NCBI GenBank assembly: GCA_019429445.1
Contig: JAHYIW010000022.1
Span: 1-60,019 of the forward strand
Reading direction: 5' to 3'
Length of the DNA stretch: 60,019 bases
Source of the DNA: Desulfuromonadaceae bacterium
Lineage (GTDB): Bacteria > Desulfobacterota > Desulfuromonadia > Desulfuromonadales > JAHYIW01
This document shows positions 17,321-27,370 of the stretch, one piece after another. Made by a program: the position numbers and the translations under genes. Numbering within the stretch: position 1 is the first letter of the stretch; each line of letters starts with the position of its first letter. The notes below the pieces were generated by a model. It saw only the letters and a list, made by a program, of their open reading frames with translations, was not told the DNA's origin and ran no database searches.

Positions 17321-18269
17321 AACCACTCCTTGTATTTTCATTATAATTCTCAATCAACCCGAGGATTGTATCAAACTCTTGAAAGGAATCAACCCAAATT
17401 ATTGATTTCTCTCGCCGGTACCAGGTCATCTGCCGCTTGGCGTAACGACGGGTTTCGCGGCGGATCGTTTCCTCCAGCGCGGTGACTGGAAGTTCTCCCG
17501 CCAGACACGCGATAACCTCTCGATAACCGATGGTGCGCAATGCCTTGAGTTGCCGCGAATACCCCGAAGCCAGCAGCCCTTCGACTTCTGCAACCAGCCC
17601 CGTACGTAACATTTCAGCGGTTCGTGCCGCGATGCGGGTCGCCAGTGAGTCACGATCGCAACTTACCCCGACGGTGAGCACCTGATAAGGGTGGTCGGCA
17701 AAACGATGGTTCTGTTGCAATGCTGAAAGTTGCTCGCCGCCACAATAAAAAACTTCAAGGGCACGGATGATCCGCACCAGATTATGCGGGTGAATAATCT
17801 CTGCCTGGGCCGGATCAACCTGTTGCAACTCACGATAGAGCGTCCCGGGGCCCTCAACCTTTTCGCGCTGATGCAGCTGTGCCCGCAACGCCTGGTCAGC
17901 AGGCGGTGCGTCGATCAAACCGCTGAGCAGGGCACGTAAATAGAGCCCGGTCCCGCCGACCAGCAACGGCAAGCGTCCACGCCGGTGAATATCGGCAATC
18001 GCACAACGCGCCTGGGCAACAAAATCGGACACCGTAAAATCTTCATCGGGGTCAACGACATCGATCAGATGATGGGCGACCTGCGCCCGCTCTTGCCGGG
18101 TCGGCTTGGCCGTGCCGATATCCATCCGACGATAGACCTGACGCGAATCGACAGAGACAATTTCAACCTCGAAATGACGGGCCAATTCAAGAGCCAGACC
18201 GGTTTTACCTGCGGCGGTCGGCCCGCACAGGGCAATGACAGGTCCTTTTATCGCGCTATCCACCTTCAC
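17301..18269 (-). CDS. miaA: tRNA dimethylallyltransferase
   Basis: MiaA adds the isopentenyl group to A37 of tRNAs reading UNN codons. The P-loop GPTAAGKT (16-23), the VSVDSRQVYRRMDIGTAKPT block that binds DMAPP and tRNA, and GGTGLYLRALLSG are all present in 322 residues. It sits in the conserved order mutL-miaA-hfq, overlapping mutL by 4 bases. Confidence 0.96.
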   Translation of the reverse strand: MKVDSAIKGPVIALCGPTAAGKTGLALELARHFEVEIVSVDSRQVYRRMDIGTAKPTRQERAQVAHHLIDVVDPDEDFTVSDFVAQARCAIADIHRRGRLPLLVGGTGLYLRALLSGLIDAPPADQALRAQLHQREKVEGPGTLYRELQQVDPAQAEIIHPHNLVRIIRALEVFYCGGEQLSALQQNHRFADHPYQVLTVGVSCDRDSLATRIAARTAEMLRTGLVAEVEGLLASGYSRQLKALRTIGYREVIACLAGELPVTALEETIRRETRRYAKRQMTWYRREKSIIWVDSFQEFDTILGLIENYNENTRSGYGQDTV

Positions 18270-20116
18270 GTCCGCCGGAAAAAACGTTCAACATCACCAC
18301 CACTCAGACGATGAATCACCGGTCGCCCATGTGGACAGTGCTGACTGAAATCAACCTCATCGAGCTGCCGCAGCAAAGCGCGCATTTCCGCTTCACTCAA
18401 CTTTTGATTGGCGCGCACCACCCGGTGACAGGCAATCGTCACCAGAACTTGCTCAACCGCCGACATCAACATCTCCGTTCCTCCTACCTCGTCCAGTTCG
18501 GCAACCAGGTCGAGCAACAATTTTTCGAAATCCGCCTCATGCAGAATACTTGGCGTCCCCTTGACAGCAAAGGTCGTTCCTCCAAACGGTTCAACTTCAA
18601 AGCCGAACCGTTCGAGTTCAGGCAGATATTCGTTCAACAAAGCTGCCCCTTTGTGGTCAAATTCAATCATTACCGGCACCAGCAGCCCTTGTCGTTCAAT
18701 CTGGCCGCGATTGAACTGTGCGCGCAATGCCTCAAAGCCAATCCGTTCATGTGCCGCATGTTGATCGATGACCACCAGATCTCCGGCATCTTCGCAGAGC
18801 AGGTAACTGCGGCGATATTGTCCGATAATTTTCAGTCCGGCAAAGAACCCTGCCGAATTGTGTTGCGTCTGTTGTGGTGGGGATGAGAGCCCCGCTGGTG
18901 GTGCCGGTTGGCCGGGGGGCGCTGAAAAAGCGGATCTGTTGCACTGTTCATCGGCCGTCATCTGCCGGGCATAACGGGCCAATGACTCCTGAACCGCTGC
19001 ACTCCGATCAAGGTCTGGCGCAGAGGCCGTGTCTGGCCGGGAAGGAACTGCCGACGCTGTCAGGTGAGGCGGGTCGGTAGCGAGCCAGGGATGAACCACC
19101 GCAGCAGGGGTGCGCTCCTCACGGATACGCTCACGAACTGAAGAGACGATAAAATCGTGGACCAAACGCTGATCTCGAAAGCGGACTTCACTTTTCGCCG
19201 GATGAACATTCACATCAACCAGCGCCGGATCAATGTCCAGAAAAATAACAGCGACCGGATACCGTCCCTTCATCAGCAATCCGCGATACCCCTCAAGCAA
19301 CGCGTGACGCACGGTTCGGTCCTGGACAAATCGACCATTGATGTAGGTGTAGACAGCAGAGGGGTTCGAGCGATCAACATTGGGGCGCGCCAGCAGGCCG
19401 GACAAGCACAAATTATCGGCAGCAGCAGGTTGAAATTCGAGCAGTTCGGGGGCCAGTTTGCGCCCCAGAACGGCGACCACACGCTCGCGCAATTGACGGT
19501 GGCGATAAAGTTCCAGCACGACACGACCGTTGTGTGCCAACTGGAACTGCACCGCCGGATTGGCCAGCGCCAGCTTCGTGATGATATCGGAAATATGCGA
19601 CAATTCAGTTTCGTCGCGACGCAGAAATTTTCTCCGCGCGGGCGTATTGAAAAACAGATCTCGAATTTCAATCGTCGTTCCGTGCGGCGTGCCAACTTCT
19701 TCACAGCGTTTAACGATTCCCCCTTCGAGATAGACCTCATGACCGGCAAGCTCATCGCGCAAGCGACTGCGCAAGCGCATACGGGAGACAGATGCAATTG
19801 AGGGTAAAGCTTCGCCACGAAAACCGAGGGAACTGAGGCGGAAAAGATCTGACTCAGAACTGATTTTGCTCGTCGCATGACGTTCCAGAGACAGTAACAG
19901 GTCTTCCCGCCCCATTCCGACACCGTCATCGGCGACCAGAATCAACTTTTTCCCCCCGCTTTCGACCTCGACCCGAATTTCACTGGCATCGGCGTCGAGG
20001 GAATTTTCGATCAACTCCTTGACAACCGACGCCGGACGCTCCACAACCTCACCAGCAGCGATCTGGTTACAAAGTTGCTCAGGAAGGATATTGATTTTCC
20101 TTTTACTCAGGGGCAT
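18266..20116 (-). CDS. mutL: DNA mismatch repair protein MutL
   Basis: About 616 residues. The N-terminal GHKL ATPase shows ELIENSLDADA, DDGVGM (63-68) and GFRGEALPSIASV. The C-terminal half contains DQHAAHERIGFE, fitting the DQHA(X)2E(X)4E endonuclease motif, together with ACHR and CPHGRP metal-site motifs. This is therefore a nicking MutL, as expected in bacteria lacking MutH. Between them is a low-complexity Ser/Pro/Ala linker. The frame is open to 20179, but ATG 20116 starts the conserved region (MPLSKRKINILPEQ). Confidence 0.95.
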   Translation of the reverse strand: MPLSKRKINILPEQLCNQIAAGEVVERPASVVKELIENSLDADASEIRVEVESGGKKLILVADDGVGMGREDLLLSLERHATSKISSESDLFRLSSLGFRGEALPSIASVSRMRLRSRLRDELAGHEVYLEGGIVKRCEEVGTPHGTTIEIRDLFFNTPARRKFLRRDETELSHISDIITKLALANPAVQFQLAHNGRVVLELYRHRQLRERVVAVLGRKLAPELLEFQPAAADNLCLSGLLARPNVDRSNPSAVYTYINGRFVQDRTVRHALLEGYRGLLMKGRYPVAVIFLDIDPALVDVNVHPAKSEVRFRDQRLVHDFIVSSVRERIREERTPAAVVHPWLATDPPHLTASAVPSRPDTASAPDLDRSAAVQESLARYARQMTADEQCNRSAFSAPPGQPAPPAGLSSPPQQTQHNSAGFFAGLKIIGQYRRSYLLCEDAGDLVVIDQHAAHERIGFEALRAQFNRGQIERQGLLVPVMIEFDHKGAALLNEYLPELERFGFEVEPFGGTTFAVKGTPSILHEADFEKLLLDLVAELDEVGGTEMLMSAVEQVLVTIACHRVVRANQKLSEAEMRALLRQLDEVDFSQHCPHGRPVIHRLSGGDVERFFRRT

Positions 20117-20144
20117 TGCACAGGTGTCCGTTGGATGTGAACAG

Positions 20145-20168
20145 CAACGGCCGGAGAACCGGCCGTTG
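20145..20168. other. perfect 10-bp hairpin between the ExeA-like gene and mutL
   Basis: CAACGGCCGG, loop AGAA, CCGGCCGTTG. No T-run follows on the minus strand, so it is not a classical terminator. It lies 30 bases downstream of the ExeA-like stop and 29 upstream of the mutL start, and may act in mRNA stability or partial termination. Confidence 0.5.
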
Positions 20169-20198
20169 TAGAATGGCAAATTTCATCAATGAAAACTG

Positions 20199-21107
20199 TC
20201 AGGCCTTACGCTCCAGCTGGTCAAGCATATTTTCTATTTCGTCGAGTTCGGCGTTGTCACTGTTGACTTCAGCTGTCGATGTCATGACCGCATTCTTGAG
20301 TAAACCAAGATCTCCGGCAACACTGTGAATGATCTTCTGATCAACGCTGCTCATTTTAAGCAGAAAAGCTTCGAAGAGCGCATTGTCGCACACCGTATTG
20401 ATCAGGCGGGGGACACCTCCGGTATAACGGTAAATAGCTGAAACCGCCTCAGGCATGAACAACATGCGCTTGGCGCGCGCAACCTGCAAACGGTGTTTGA
20501 TGTACAGTTCAGTCGCGGCGGAGGTCAAGGATCGCAAATGGTACTTGACGGCAACACGTTGCGCCAGCGGCTCATCCAGATTTAAACATTCATCCAGATC
20601 AGAGAGCCCGAAAAAAACGATATTCAAAAGTTTTTTACCAGGCAACTCCAGGTTGAGCAGCCCGCGAAACTCCTCCATCAACTCCCGGCTTTGCAACATC
20701 TGCGCTTCGTCAATCAACACCACCGCGTGGCGACCGCTGTCATCAATTACCTTGAGCCGGTCGAACAGCTGCTTCAGAACCGTCAGACGATCAGAGGCAG
20801 GTTCCTCAACCCCCAGTTGCATGGCAATGCGGGTAAGAATCCATTCAGCGGTGATTCCTGAATGGACCATGACCAGCAGGGATGATTCATATTTGCTCTC
20901 GGGAAGGTTATCGAGCAGGCGTCGTGCAAGGGTCGTTTTGCCCATACCGATGCCGCCGACGAGCACAGCAAGCCCTTTATTGGAATCGATGGAATATAAC
21001 AAGCGCAACAAAGCCTGGCTGTGTTGATCGCTGTCAAAATAAAAACGCGCATCGGGTGCGTTGGAGAAAGGTTCCCGTTCTAATTCGAAATGTTCAACAT
21101 AACCCAT
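20199..21107 (-). CDS. ExeA/MshM-like AAA ATPase
   Basis: A 302-residue AAA ATPase of the ExeA family: N-terminal YVEHFELEREPFSNAPD signature, Walker A GGIGMGKTT (51-59), Walker B VVLIDEAQ, and sensor and lid regions ending in GGVPRLINTVCDNAL. Such proteins assist type II secretion or type IV/MSHA pilus assembly, but the peptidoglycan-binding extension found in some members is absent. It lies 20 bases after the large acidic TPR protein on the same strand, so the two probably form a unit. Confidence 0.85.
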   Translation of the reverse strand: MGYVEHFELEREPFSNAPDARFYFDSDQHSQALLRLLYSIDSNKGLAVLVGGIGMGKTTLARRLLDNLPESKYESSLLVMVHSGITAEWILTRIAMQLGVEEPASDRLTVLKQLFDRLKVIDDSGRHAVVLIDEAQMLQSRELMEEFRGLLNLELPGKKLLNIVFFGLSDLDECLNLDEPLAQRVAVKYHLRSLTSAATELYIKHRLQVARAKRMLFMPEAVSAIYRYTGGVPRLINTVCDNALFEAFLLKMSSVDQKIIHSVAGDLGLLKNAVMTSTAEVNSDNAELDEIENMLDQLERKA

Positions 21108-21127
21108 TCTAAACTCCGGATGGCTGG

Positions 21128-23461
21128 TTAAATGAAGGAAATCCGGTCTTTAACTGGCTTTTGATCAGCGATTTCGCCAAACTCGTCTTCTTGTCCCAGC
21201 TCATTTTGCAACGCATCGATTTTCGCGCCGACATCGCGAAAAAAACTGTCAATGTGAGCAGCGTCACGAAAACTGTTCAATGCCGACTCAAGATCGCCAC
21301 TGGACTGATACATCAGGCCGAGTTCGTAAAAAAGACTGAGTCGTTGACTGATCGGCAATCCAGGCGTATCGAGTGCTTCTTTAAAAACCGCCTCGGAGGT
21401 CCGATAATCCCCTTTTTCTATAAAGCAAAGCCCGATCAATGTCAAACAATCCGCTTTGCGCGTAATATCGGCAGAGGCTTTATCAAGCGAGGCGATAGCA
21501 TCGTCAAGCAGCCCCATTTCACGATATGCAATCCCCAGATTGTAGTGGGTTTCGCTGTCTTCTCCGCCAATCTGTGATTCAACCCCCTGACGGAATGCAC
21601 TCAAAACATCGTCAGCATCAAAACGCCCCGCCCCTTTCTTTTCAGCAAGCGGAGTGATCGATCGCTGAATATCGGCATCGGCATTGAGTTCAGCGGCAAG
21701 GTCCATAAAAGCACCACCGGCGGCAACAGGGGGTTTGGTGTCGACCTCATGCGCCTTGCGGGCTGCGTTGATCTGAGCCATTTTGTCAATAACCGCGTCC
21801 GCTTGCGGGTGAGCTTCACTCAGTTTGGCACATACAGCGTCCGCATCATCATAGAGTCCTTGCTGGAGATAGAACTCGGCTTCTTCCAAAAGCCCTTCAA
21901 TATCCTGAACACTCTCGGCAACGGGCGACTCAATCTCATCCAGATCAAAGGACATCAACCCCTCATGCTCCTCATCAATCAGGCTGGAATCTTCGCCCAG
22001 AGAATCAAGGAGCACTTCATCGGTCGCAAAATCGTCGTCAAGGAGCAAGTTCGCAACTAAATCATCAGGACCGATCTCCAGTTCAACTTCCGTATCGTCA
22101 TCTTCTTCATCTGGTAACGGAGCAGGGACAAACTCTTCAGCTGACACCGCAGAAGAATCATCCGCGAGCGCCTCGCTCAGGAAATCAAGGGACATTTCCG
22201 CGGCAACCGTTTCCGGGGCGAAATCAGTCGGCGCTTCGACCGGTTCGAGGTTTTCTGCCTCATCGTGTTCAGCAACCTCTTCGAGTTCCTCCAGTTCATC
22301 CAGCTCCTCAACCTCTTCGAGCTCTTCCAGCTCCTCAACCTCTTCGAGCTCTTCCAGCTCATCCAGTTCGTCAAGCTCTTCCAGCGGAGGCAAAGAAGGC
22401 TCAGCGTCGACAAGTTGTTCCAGAACCCCCAGATCAGCCTCGGCGTCATCAACAACACCGTCATCCTGACCATTCAATACGTGAAGAAAAGCGTTCCCGG
22501 CTTTTTCCCCCGCAAGAATAACCTCAAGGGCTGTTCGCAGAGCAGCAATCTCGTCCGACCCTTCCCCCCAGAGATCACGCCGCTCATGCCAATAATCAAG
22601 CGCCGCAGAGTGCTCACCGCAAAGAACCAACGCGGAGAGATATTCAGCGACACTTTTAGGAACATCGGGAGCAAGTTTAAGCAAATGCTTGCTGGTAAGC
22701 TTGGCGTTACCAAAATCCTTATTGAGTCGATACGTTTCAGCCAGCAGCTGGAGTATTTTAACGTTTTCAACGTGAGTTTGAAGTGAATTTCTGAGCATCT
22801 CCAGGCAACGCTCATATTCGTCACAACGAATCAGGGCGGACGCATACTCAAGACGCATATCCAGATCATCAGGGAAGAGCGGCAGAAAAATATCGTAAAG
22901 TTTCAGCAGTTTGGTCGCGTCGGCCTGTGATTTAAGCGGAGCAATAATTTCAGCAAAATCTTCCCGCGCCTTCTCCTTCAGCCCGGCCCGCGCATAAAGC
23001 TCTGCCATCTTGATGGGAATATTGACCTTCTCGGGGGCCAGAATCTTCATTTTTTTGAGGATATCAAGGGCGGCACCGACCTCCCCTTTACTCTCATAAA
23101 CGGTTGCCAGTTGCTGGTATTCGGTCACAGCCTGACCGAGGAGCCCCTGGCTTTCGTTCAAACTGGCCAGCGCCAGATAAAATTCCGGCTCATCGGGACT
23201 GAGTTTTTGCATCTGGCGATAAACCGCAATCGCCTTGAGATTAAAGCCCTGGGCAACGTAATGCTTCACGACCGCCCGATACCCGTCCAGCGCCTCGTCA
23301 AGCTGATCATTGCGGCTGTAAAGTTCGGCCAGTTTTTGCTTGAAACGAATATCGTTCGGCTCAATTTCCAGCAGTTTCTGATAGTCCTTGATCGCCTTGG
23401 CGATCTGGCCTTTTTGCAGGAATTTTTGAGCTGAAGATAACAGCTTTTCCTTTTTTGACAA
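21128..23461 (-). CDS. large TPR protein with acidic Glu/Leu-rich linker
   Basis: About 777 residues: N-terminal TPR array (about 1-300), a long acidic region where E-E-L/D-E-L/E-E-V units repeat (about 345-400), further acidic low-complexity sequence, then a second TPR array ending in a short basic tail KDRISFI. It has no membrane segment or signal peptide. The first possible TTG (23467) directly abuts GAGG; the third codon, TTG at 23461, is better spaced and gives MSKKEKLLSSAQKFLQKGQ. It probably cooperates with the ExeA-like ATPase just downstream. Exact function is not recognised. Confidence 0.82.
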   Translation of the reverse strand: MSKKEKLLSSAQKFLQKGQIAKAIKDYQKLLEIEPNDIRFKQKLAELYSRNDQLDEALDGYRAVVKHYVAQGFNLKAIAVYRQMQKLSPDEPEFYLALASLNESQGLLGQAVTEYQQLATVYESKGEVGAALDILKKMKILAPEKVNIPIKMAELYARAGLKEKAREDFAEIIAPLKSQADATKLLKLYDIFLPLFPDDLDMRLEYASALIRCDEYERCLEMLRNSLQTHVENVKILQLLAETYRLNKDFGNAKLTSKHLLKLAPDVPKSVAEYLSALVLCGEHSAALDYWHERRDLWGEGSDEIAALRTALEVILAGEKAGNAFLHVLNGQDDGVVDDAEADLGVLEQLVDAEPSLPPLEELDELDELEELEEVEELEELEEVEELDELEELEEVAEHDEAENLEPVEAPTDFAPETVAAEMSLDFLSEALADDSSAVSAEEFVPAPLPDEEDDDTEVELEIGPDDLVANLLLDDDFATDEVLLDSLGEDSSLIDEEHEGLMSFDLDEIESPVAESVQDIEGLLEEAEFYLQQGLYDDADAVCAKLSEAHPQADAVIDKMAQINAARKAHEVDTKPPVAAGGAFMDLAAELNADADIQRSITPLAEKKGAGRFDADDVLSAFRQGVESQIGGEDSETHYNLGIAYREMGLLDDAIASLDKASADITRKADCLTLIGLCFIEKGDYRTSEAVFKEALDTPGLPISQRLSLFYELGLMYQSSGDLESALNSFRDAAHIDSFFRDVGAKIDALQNELGQEDEFGEIADQKPVKDRISFI
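22304..22357. repeat. two tandem 27-bp repeats inside the TPR gene
   Basis: Two exact adjacent copies of a 27-base unit (22304-22330 and 22331-22357), with diverged copies on each side, encode the acidic Glu/Leu repeat. They are likely prone to slippage in multiples of nine codons. Confidence 0.85.
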
Positions 23462-23471
23462 AATCAACCTC

Positions 23472-23505
23472 GCGTTAAATTAATGTTTAAAATTAACGCA
23501 TTAAT
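23472..23505. promoter_or_regulatory. interlocking inverted repeats upstream of the TPR gene
   Basis: GCGTTAA (23472-23478) is inverted at 23493-23499, and ATTAATG (23479-23485) is inverted at 23499-23505. The two dyads overlap. They lie 10-45 bases upstream of the TPR start, between it and lptF. A repressor site or alternative RNA hairpins are possible. Confidence 0.4.
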
Positions 23506-23623
23506 CTAAACCAGACCATAACCCCTGTCAAGGCATAACAACGGGACATAACAACAGGAGATATGAAGAATTTTTTGCTTGAATAAGGTTTACAAGCTGG
23601 TAGCGATATATTATTAATCAGGC

Positions 23624-24808
23624 ATGCAATTACCAGGCAAAATTGATCGTTATATCGCTGCTGAAGTCGCGTGGCCCGCACTGCTGGGATTGGCGATTTT
23701 CACTTTGGTTTTACTCCTCGGTCGAATCGTCAAAATAATCGAACTGATCGTCGCCAAAGGGGTCGCATTGAGCGACATCCTGAACTTGTTGAGCTTCCTT
23801 CTGCCGACCTTCTTTTCGATCACCGTTCCCCTCGCGTTCCTGCTTGGCATCCTGCTCGGCTTCACCCGACTTTCGTCTGATTGTGAAATCATTGCTCTCA
23901 AGGCCTCCGGAGTCGGCCTCTCACGAATGCTCTGGCCGGTCGTTGCTCTGGCCCTGATCGCCTCATTACTCACTGCATGGTCGACCCTTTATGCCCAACC
24001 TCTGGCAAACCGGGCCTTCCGCGCAAAACTCTATGCGATTGCCAACCAGCACGTTGACGCAGGGCTGCAACCGGCTGTCTTCAACGATGATTTTAATGGT
24101 CTGATTATCTACGCGAACGCCATCGACGAACAGGGGCAGCTTCACGATATTTTTATTTCCGATGAACGTAACACGGGGAACGCCCCCCTCCTGCTGGCAT
24201 CGTCTGGACGTATTGTCGCAAACAACGAACAAATGTCGCTCCAGCTTGAGTTGCAGGAGGGTTCAATTCATCGACGGCAACACGAAGCAGCCGCAGAAAC
24301 ATATCAACTGATTCAGTTCGGCGAATATCGGATCGATCTGGCCCTGGCAAGCGCTGCGTCCGGAGCAAAGCAGCCGCACTATAAAAACAAGGAACTCACC
24401 CTTGCTCAGTTGCTCGACAAATCGCGAACCGACCAGAATCAAGAACAGCAACGTTCAAGTCTGGCGGAATTCAATCAACGTTTGGCTCTCCCCTTTGCTC
24501 CGCTGCTGTTTTCACTCATCGGCATTCCTTTGGGGATTCAGTCAAGTCGTTCAGGACGCGGTGGCGGATTTACTCTTGCCCTCGTTATCGCCCTGGCCTA
24601 TTTCATGTTGTTGACAACCGGCAGGACACTGGCCGAACAAAACCACCTTCCCGTCATCCTCTGCATGTGGCTGCCGAATATTGTTTTTCTTGTCCTGGGA
24701 GTCGCTCTTTTCCGACAGGCGTGTCATGAACGTCATTTTTTCCTGCTCACCTGGATATTAACCGGCATGGACATCCTGCTCTCCACTTTGCGGCGACGGG
24801 CAAAATGA
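23624..24808 (+). CDS. lptF: LPS export ABC transporter permease LptF
   Basis: A 394-residue YjgP/YjgQ-family permease. Three N-terminal helices, a large periplasmic jellyroll-like middle and three C-terminal helices match LptF. The N-terminal IDRYIAAEV region and the coupling-helix stretch SDCEIIALKASGVG are typical, as is LALPFAPLLFSLIGIPLG near the C-terminus. With LptG and LptB it extracts LPS from the inner membrane. It is followed after one base by lptG. Confidence 0.92.
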   Translation: MQLPGKIDRYIAAEVAWPALLGLAIFTLVLLLGRIVKIIELIVAKGVALSDILNLLSFLLPTFFSITVPLAFLLGILLGFTRLSSDCEIIALKASGVGLSRMLWPVVALALIASLLTAWSTLYAQPLANRAFRAKLYAIANQHVDAGLQPAVFNDDFNGLIIYANAIDEQGQLHDIFISDERNTGNAPLLLASSGRIVANNEQMSLQLELQEGSIHRRQHEAAAETYQLIQFGEYRIDLALASAASGAKQPHYKNKELTLAQLLDKSRTDQNQEQQRSSLAEFNQRLALPFAPLLFSLIGIPLGIQSSRSGRGGGFTLALVIALAYFMLLTTGRTLAEQNHLPVILCMWLPNIVFLVLGVALFRQACHERHFFLLTWILTGMDILLSTLRRRAK

Positions 24809-24809
24809 C

Positions 24810-25898
24810 ATGAAACTTTTGACTCGCTATACACTGCGGACCTTCGTTCGTTATCTGATGTTGACCAGTGCAACATTCACATCACTTTACCTGCTGGTTG
24901 ATTTTTTAGACAAAGTTGACGATTTTGTTGAAAATCATGCGGCGGGAGATCTCTACTTTTCCTACTTTGCGGCCCTGTTCCCCGGAGCATTGACGCAGAT
25001 GATGCCGCTGGCAACCCTCCTGGCGGTTTTTTTAACCATCGGCGGATTCAACCGAACGGCTGAGTTAACCGCCATGATGGCCGGAGGGGTCGGCATCTGG
25101 CGGATTGTCCTCCCCCTGTGTCTCGCCGGGATGCTGATCTCGGGAGCGGTATTGCTGAGTAACGAGTTTGTCGTTCCGTGGGCCACGCGCAGTGCGAATC
25201 ATATTCTGCGTGCGGAGGTTAAAGGAAAGGCAGAACTCTTTACCACGCGCGGTAAAATCTGGTTCAAACGGGAAAACAACTACATCAACGCCAAGTTCTT
25301 CAACGCGCAGGAGAAGCTGTTACAAAGTGTCAGGGTTTTTCAATTCGACGACAGTTCCCGCCTGATTCGGCGCATTGATGCAAAGTCCGCAAATTATCTC
25401 GATGCAGAGCAAACCTGGTTGTTACAAGAGTGCACAATCTATCGTTACGAGAATAACGGCAAAAACATCTCTCACTTTGACGAAGTGGACAAACTCACTT
25501 TCGATCTGGGCAAATCGGTCACCGATCTTAAAAATGTTGAGCCGAAACCGGAGGAGATGACCTACCAGCAACTTCGTGAATTCGTTGCCAGGTTGCAGGC
25601 GGAAGGATTTGCCCCCGGTCGCCACCGGGTGGCCATGTATCAGCACCTCGCGACCCCGTTTGCGTCGTTCGTCATGGTTCTGCTCGGCATTCCCTTCGCA
25701 TTGAAGCGTGGGCGCAATTCGGGCATGGGGATCGGTATCGCGATCAGTGTGGCCGTGGCCGTAACCTATATCGTTGTCGACGCAACCGCTGCCGCACTGG
25801 GGACAACCGGTAAAGTACCCCCATTTCTCACGGTCTGGATCGCGAATCTGAGCTTTATCGTGCTTGCGATCATCCTGATGTTTCGGCGGCGTATCTGA
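24810..25898 (+). CDS. lptG: LPS export ABC transporter permease LptG
   Basis: A 362-residue partner of LptF with the same six-helix plan. Typical features are the first helix LLTRYTLRTFVRYL, the FNRTAELTAMMAGGVGIWRI coupling region, and the C-terminal HLATPFASFVMVLLGIPFAL segment. The lptF and lptG stop and start are one base apart. Transcription ends at the strong hairpin at 25914-25947. lptA, lptB and lptC are not in the window. Confidence 0.92.
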   Translation: MKLLTRYTLRTFVRYLMLTSATFTSLYLLVDFLDKVDDFVENHAAGDLYFSYFAALFPGALTQMMPLATLLAVFLTIGGFNRTAELTAMMAGGVGIWRIVLPLCLAGMLISGAVLLSNEFVVPWATRSANHILRAEVKGKAELFTTRGKIWFKRENNYINAKFFNAQEKLLQSVRVFQFDDSSRLIRRIDAKSANYLDAEQTWLLQECTIYRYENNGKNISHFDEVDKLTFDLGKSVTDLKNVEPKPEEMTYQQLREFVARLQAEGFAPGRHRVAMYQHLATPFASFVMVLLGIPFALKRGRNSGMGIGIAISVAVAVTYIVVDATAAALGTTGKVPPFLTVWIANLSFIVLAIILMFRRRI

Positions 25899-25913
25899 AT
25901 GGATCAATCTCAT

Positions 25914-25947
25914 AAAAAAAGCACCGCCGAAGGGCGGTGCTTTTTTT
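25914..25947. terminator. bidirectional terminator between lptG and ahcY
   Basis: Perfect stem GCACCGCC/GGCGGTGC with loop GAAG (25921-25940), flanked by A7 and T7. It serves lptG on the plus strand and ahcY on the minus strand. Confidence 0.92.
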
Positions 25948-25966
25948 ATGAAAAAAACCATTATCA

Positions 25967-27370
25967 TCAATATCGGTAATGACCCGGCTTATAAGGCCCT
26001 TCGACCGGAACATCGATATAGGCGGATTGCGCGGCGGTCAATGTCGTTAACCTGGCACCTACTTTTCCCAGATGCAGACGGGCCACCTTCTCATCGAGAA
26101 TCTTCGGCAACACGTAGACCTGTTTTTCGTATTCAGCATATTCATTGAACAACTCGATCTGCGCAATCGTCTGATTTGCAAAACTGGCACTCATCACAAA
26201 ACTTGGATGTCCGGTAGCACAACCCAGGTTAACCAGTCTTCCCTCGGCGAGCAGAATAATGCGCTTGCCGTTCGGAAAAACAATATGGTCAACCTGCGGT
26301 TTGATGTTGATCCACTCATAGCGGCGCAGTGAAGAGACATTAATTTCATTATCAAAATGTCCGATATTGCAGACGATCACCTGGTCTTTCATCGCCACCA
26401 TATCATCATGATCAATCACATGGAAATTCCCCGTGGTGGTGACAAAGATATCCCCTTGCGCGGCGGCATCCTGCATTGTGACCACCCGGTAACCTTCCAT
26501 CGCCGCCTGCAAGGCGCAGATCGGATCAATCTCGGTCACCCAGACGGTCGCACCCATCCCGCGGAACGCCTGAGCGCATCCTTTGCCAACGTCACCGTAG
26601 CCGAGGACAACACAAATCTTCCCGGCGATCATCACATCTGTCGCGCGCTTAATCCCGTCGATCAGTGATTCACGACAGCCGTAAAGATTATCAAACTTCG
26701 ACTTCGTTACGGAGTCGTTAACATTCATCGCCGGGAAAAGGAGTGAACCGGCCTTTTCCATCTGATAGAGGCGATGCACGCCGGTGGTCGTCTCTTCCGT
26801 AACACCACGAATCGCGGTCGCCGCCTCGGTCCATTTGGTCGGATTGGCTGCAAAATTCTTTTGCAGCACCTTAAGCGCTTCGCTCCACTCGTCACTGTCA
26901 TCGGCGGTCGGCTCGGGAACCGCGCCGGCCTTCTCAAATTCAACCCCCTTATGCACCAGCAGCGTTGCGTCGCCGCCGTCGTCAAGGATCATGTTCGGCC
27001 CCTTGCCGTCGGGCCAGGTGAGCACCTGCTCGGTACACCACCAGTATTCAGCAAGCGTTTCGCCCTTCCAGGCATAAACCGGAATCCCGCCTGCCGCGAT
27101 TGCCGCCGCCGCGTGGTCCTGGGTTGAAAAGATATTGCATGAAGCCCAGCGGACTTCGGCCCCCAGATCAACCAGCGTTTCAATCAGTACGGCGGTCTGA
27201 ATGGTCATGTGCAGCGAACCGGTAATCCGTGCGCCCTGTAGCGGTTGTGCCCCGCGAAACTCCTCGCGAATCGACATCAATCCCGGCATCTCGGTCTCGG
27301 CAATGGCAATTTCCTTGCGGCCCCACTCCGCCAGGGAGATGTCCGCAACCTTGTAATCGTTACTCATCAA
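25967..27370 (-). CDS. ahcY: adenosylhomocysteinase
   Basis: SAH hydrolase splits S-adenosylhomocysteine into adenosine and homocysteine, relieving inhibition of methyltransferases. At 467 residues it has the bacterial length. Seen are [15 protein letters not shown], the [14 protein letters not shown] block, the NAD-binding [18 protein letters not shown] motif, and the C-terminal PYKPGHYRY. It is downstream of, and overlaps by 4 bases, the ArsR-methyltransferase regulator, with which it is presumably co-expressed. Confidence 0.97.
   Translation of the reverse strand: MMSNDYKVADISLAEWGRKEIAIAETEMPGLMSIREEFRGAQPLQGARITGSLHMTIQTAVLIETLVDLGAEVRWASCNIFSTQDHAAAAIAAGGIPVYAWKGETLAEYWWCTEQVLTWPDGKGPNMILDDGGDATLLVHKGVEFEKAGAVPEPTADDSDEWSEALKVLQKNFAANPTKWTEAATAIRGVTEETTTGVHRLYQMEKAGSLLFPAMNVNDSVTKSKFDNLYGCRESLIDGIKRATDVMIAGKICVVLGYGDVGKGCAQAFRGMGATVWVTEIDPICALQAAMEGYRVVTMQDAAAQGDIFVTTTGNFHVIDHDDMVAMKDQVIVCNIGHFDNEINVSSLRRYEWINIKPQVDHIVFPNGKRIILLAEGRLVNLGCATGHPSFVMSASFANQTIAQIELFNEYAEYEKQVYVLPKILDEKVARLHLGKVGARLTTLTAAQSAYIDVPVEGPYKPGHYRY

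Noticed and set aside
22261-22400. repeat region suspected as a CRISPR array
   Set aside because: Repeats are directly adjacent, in frame, and encode an acidic linker; there are no spacers.
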